7,198 nucleotides of DNA from assembly GCA_903854175.1 (NCBI GenBank), contig CAINVQ010000108.1, forward strand, positions 1 through 7,198, read 5' to 3'. A model generated the notes under the pieces. It had not been told where the DNA came from and searched no databases. It saw only the letters and a program-made list of their open reading frames with translations. This DNA comes from an uncultured Actinomycetes bacterium (GTDB lineage Bacteria; Actinomycetota; Acidimicrobiia; Acidimicrobiales; RAAP-2). Below, one piece after another: positions 5,880 through 7,198 of this stretch. Position numbers and translations under genes: made by a program. Each line of letters opens with the position of its first letter. Positions within the stretch are counted from its first letter, which is position 1.

Positions 5880-6730
5880 CGGACCATTCTTTCTACTGGA
5901 AGGGTAAGGATTGAACTTGCACCACATGCTTCAAGCTTTGGCAGCAATGACCAAATATCTGCAGCCGGAACAAGGGCGTGGACTGAAACTGTTGATCCAT
6001 TTGCGAGGTCCATAATTGTTGGCGACCCCTTAGTTGGAAGCAGTGCCGTTACTTTTGAAAGATCACTTTTTTCTACGTTGCACATGAGGTAGCGATTAGC
6101 GCGTGCATTAATTACTGATCCAAGCACAGTTGAGAGTGTTCGAGCCGCTTCAAGATTCGCTGAACCAACTCGACCAACGAGTACGGCTTCGGATTCAAAG
6201 ACAGTTCCAATAGAGCGAAGCCCATTAGTTCGAAGTGTGCTGCCTGTTGATACAAGGTCAATAACAGCATTGGCGAGCCCTAGTCGTGGTGAAATTTCAA
6301 CCGAACCTGAGACTCTGACAATTTCTGCTTTGATTCCTTGCTCTTTTAAAAACTTGGCAACAATGTTTGGGTGAGACGTTGCAATGCGTCTTCCTTCAAG
6401 ATCAGAAATCTGCGTTGCTGAATCTTCCATAGGAACAGCTGCCTGTAGTGAACACGTTCCGTAACCGAGTCGAAGAAGAACTTCAACATTGCTTTCACGC
6501 TCAGATACGAGGTCTAGTCCGGTGATGCCACAGTCAACAACGCCATCTTGAACGTACTCAGGCACGTCGTCAGCACGTACGAAGAGAAGATCAATGTCAG
6601 CATTGCGACAGTGTGCTTGAAGCACACGCTCGCCCGGCTCTTGTGGCGATACACCACTCGCCTCTAGAAGTTGCCACGAAGGTTCACGAAGGCGACCCTT
6701 CGAAGGTAATGCCATGGTTAGTCGATTCAT
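5876..6730 (-). CDS. hisG: ATP phosphoribosyltransferase HisG, long form with regulatory domain
   Basis: HisG joins ATP and PRPP to give phosphoribosyl-ATP, the committed and feedback-inhibited step of the pathway. The 284-residue protein has ALPSKGRLREPSWQLLEASG (7-26), the DCGITGLDLV loop (66-75), SHPNIV (119-124) and the PRPP-binding DLVSTGSTLR (158-167). The C-terminal part from about 211 (RYLMCNVEKSDL..., TIMDLANG, ending LPVERMV) is the ACT-like HisG_C domain that binds histidine. This is therefore the self-regulated long form, and no HisZ partner is expected. The ATG at 6730 overlaps the upstream stop as ATGA and has AAAGG (6741-6737) 6 nt before it. An in-frame start at 6784 would add 18 residues lying inside the regulator gene, and I reject it. 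Confidence 0.97.
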   Translation of the reverse strand: MNRLTMALPSKGRLREPSWQLLEASGVSPQEPGERVLQAHCRNADIDLLFVRADDVPEYVQDGVVDCGITGLDLVSERESNVEVLLRLGYGTCSLQAAVPMEDSATQISDLEGRRIATSHPNIVAKFLKEQGIKAEIVRVSGSVEISPRLGLANAVIDLVSTGSTLRTNGLRSIGTVFESEAVLVGRVGSANLEAARTLSTVLGSVINARANRYLMCNVEKSDLSKVTALLPTKGSPTIMDLANGSTVSVHALVPAADIWSLLPKLEACGASSILTLPVERMVR

Positions 6731-7041
6731 TTGCGACCTTTCTTTAGTACAGCCTGGTAACCACCTTCGCCGTGGTGTAACCACTGAGCGACTCGAGTCA
6801 CTGTTGCTGTTGACGCACCGGTGCGTCGGGAGATTTCTTGATACGTAATTCCCTCATTGACAAGGCGAGCTACCTGCAGACGCTGGCCCATTGCATCGAG
6901 TTCAGTTCCAGTGCAGATGTCCTTTAAAAAGGCCGCAATGGTCTCGGGGTCGCGCAGTCGTGCAAACGCAGCCACGAGTTCGTCGAAACGTTCCCCCGTC
7001 TCGGGTTTGGCATCTGCTGGTAGTACTTTGCCTGAGGTCAT
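6727..7041 (-). CDS. YerC/YecD-type TrpR-fold transcriptional regulator, first gene of the his operon
   Basis: This 104-residue cytoplasmic DNA-binding protein belongs to the Trp-repressor superfamily, YerC/YecD branch. A family-typical helical core includes LRDPETIAAFLKDICTGTEL (29-48) and MGQRLQVARLVNEG (51-64), the counterpart of the family's LCTxxELxAxxQRLEVAxxL pattern. The helix-turn-helix follows at about 66-88 (TYQEISRRTGASTATVTRV). It ends GEGGYQAVLKKGRK. The first 15 or so residues are a polar extension. It opens the operon and overlaps hisG by ATGA, so control of histidine synthesis and of its own expression is the natural inference, although no effector site is identifiable. No Shine-Dalgarno sequence precedes the ATG, and the predicted promoter places the transcript start at the A of the ATG, implying leaderless translation. 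Annotators often name this family yerC; I leave the symbol blank. Confidence 0.92.
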   Translation of the reverse strand: MTSGKVLPADAKPETGERFDELVAAFARLRDPETIAAFLKDICTGTELDAMGQRLQVARLVNEGITYQEISRRTGASTATVTRVAQWLHHGEGGYQAVLKKGRK

Positions 7042-7057
7042 ATTGCTATGCTAGCAT
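7028..7057 (+). promoter_or_regulatory. Predicted promoter of hisA
   Basis: On the plus strand TTGCCT (7028-7033) is followed after 18 nt by the extended -10 TGC-TAGCAT (hexamer 7052-7057). The predicted transcription start is about 7064, giving a leader of only about 8 nt with no Shine-Dalgarno sequence before the ATG at 7072. An alternative -10, TATGCT at 7047-7052, also carries TG one base upstream and would lengthen the leader to about 13 nt. The -35 lies inside the start of the divergent regulator gene. Confidence 0.5.
7048..7057. repeat. Perfect 10-bp palindrome ATGCTAGCAT shared by both divergent promoters
   Basis: The palindrome supplies the extended -10 element on both strands. It is immediately followed by an overlapping AGCATGCT palindrome (7053-7060). 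Its centre, CTAG, is also the core of the Trp-repressor half-site in Escherichia coli. That makes it a conceivable operator for the adjacent TrpR-fold regulator, but the resemblance is only four bases. Confidence 0.6.
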
Positions 7058-7077
7058 GCTCACACGCTACTATGCAA
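7048..7077 (-). promoter_or_regulatory. Predicted promoter of the regulator-his operon, with leaderless start
   Basis: On the minus strand TTGCAT (7077-7072) is followed after 18 nt by TAGCAT (7053-7048), the latter preceded by TG one base upstream (TGC-TAGCAT, an extended -10). Counting 6 nt past the -10 gives a predicted first transcribed base at 7041, the A of the regulator's ATG. The -35 match is weak (TTG only), but the extended -10 can compensate. The -35 overlaps the first codons of hisA. Confidence 0.5.
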
Positions 7078-7198
7078 ATAATTCCTGCCCTAGACCTACT
7101 TGGCGATAACGCCGTGCGCCTTGAACAAGGCGACTACGACCGTGTCCTATTTCGCCAGCCCATTGAAGAATTCATGGGAAGAATCGTCGACACTAGCC
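7072..7198 (+). CDS. hisA: HisA, phosphoribosylformimino-AICAR-phosphate isomerase, N-terminus only (runs off the right edge)
   Basis: The ATG at 7072 opens 42 complete codons to the window end: MQIIPALDLLGDNAVRLEQG followed by DYDRVLFRQPIEEFMGRIVDTS. The II(P)A(L)DL start, with D8 as the expected catalytic aspartate, and the VRLEQGDYDRV loop are diagnostic of the HisA barrel, which isomerises ProFAR to PRFAR (step 4). Actinobacterial PriA, a dual HisA/TrpF enzyme, shares the fold. The VRLxQGDY pattern looks like ordinary HisA, but the decisive residues lie beyond the edge. The gene is divergent from the his operon across 30 bp instead of sitting between hisH and hisF, and shares the symmetric promoter with the regulator. 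No ribosome binding site is visible. Confidence 0.88.
   Translation, partial: MQIIPALDLLGDNAVRLEQGDYDRVLFRQPIEEFMGRIVDTS

Noticed and set aside
5676..6092. 138-aa plus-strand ORF spanning the hisG-hisD junction
   Set aside because: It is antisense to two well-identified enzymes, with no homology and unusual composition.
6731..6784. Upstream in-frame start for hisG
   Set aside because: The extra 18 residues lie inside the regulator gene and show no HisG homology. The ATG at 6730 has AAAGG at good spacing and the ATGA overlap.
7048..7060. Palindrome as a demonstrated Trp-repressor-like operator
   Set aside because: Only the four-base CTAG core matches, and CTAG recurs nearby inside hisA (for example at about 7090). 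I therefore keep it as a hypothesis and annotate the site only as a promoter palindrome.

Overview
The window is dominated by a compact histidine-biosynthesis operon on the minus strand, reading from about 7041 down to 1478, with a two-gene membrane module attached to its 3' end (1452 down to 452). In order of transcription the operon is: a YerC/YecD-type TrpR-fold regulator, hisG (long form), hisD, a hisC-hisB fusion, hisH, hisF, a hisI-hisE fusion, a putative metal-transport-like membrane protein with an internal duplication, and a small two-helix membrane protein. The junctions are extremely tight (ATGA, GTGACTAA and GTGA overlaps, one 19-nt overlap, one 25-nt gap), so the whole set is probably one transcript with coupled translation. 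hisA, which often sits between hisH and hisF, is instead divergent: it starts at 7072 on the plus strand, 30 bp from the regulator, and runs off the right edge.

Together the window encodes every histidine-pathway activity except histidinol-phosphate phosphatase: HisG (step 1), HisE and HisI (2, 3), HisA (4), HisH+HisF (5), HisB (6), HisC (7) and HisD (9, 10). The HisB domain has no HisN-like phosphatase attached, so that enzyme must lie elsewhere. HisG carries its own C-terminal regulatory domain, so no HisZ is needed. Three observations stand out. The 30-bp gap between the regulator and hisA holds an almost perfectly symmetric back-to-back promoter that predicts a leaderless regulator mRNA. 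HisC and HisB are fused into one 506-residue protein. Most of the enzymes are shorter than usual, and HisD lacks about 36 residues between two groups of catalytic residues while keeping all of those residues.

Left of the operon, 305-439 (+) encodes a 44-residue charged coiled-coil protein, convergent with the small membrane protein. At the left edge (1-173, minus) is the N-terminus of an APC-family amino-acid permease. The 131 bases between these two divergent genes contain a 7-bp AT-rich inverted repeat.

Base composition by eye is roughly balanced. The long-form HisG, apparent leaderless start, GTG starts, trimmed proteins and very tight spacing suggest a streamlined actinomycetote (for example an aquatic lineage), but this is inference; no rRNA or other phylogenetic marker is present. 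I see no mobile element, CRISPR array, tRNA or rRNA.
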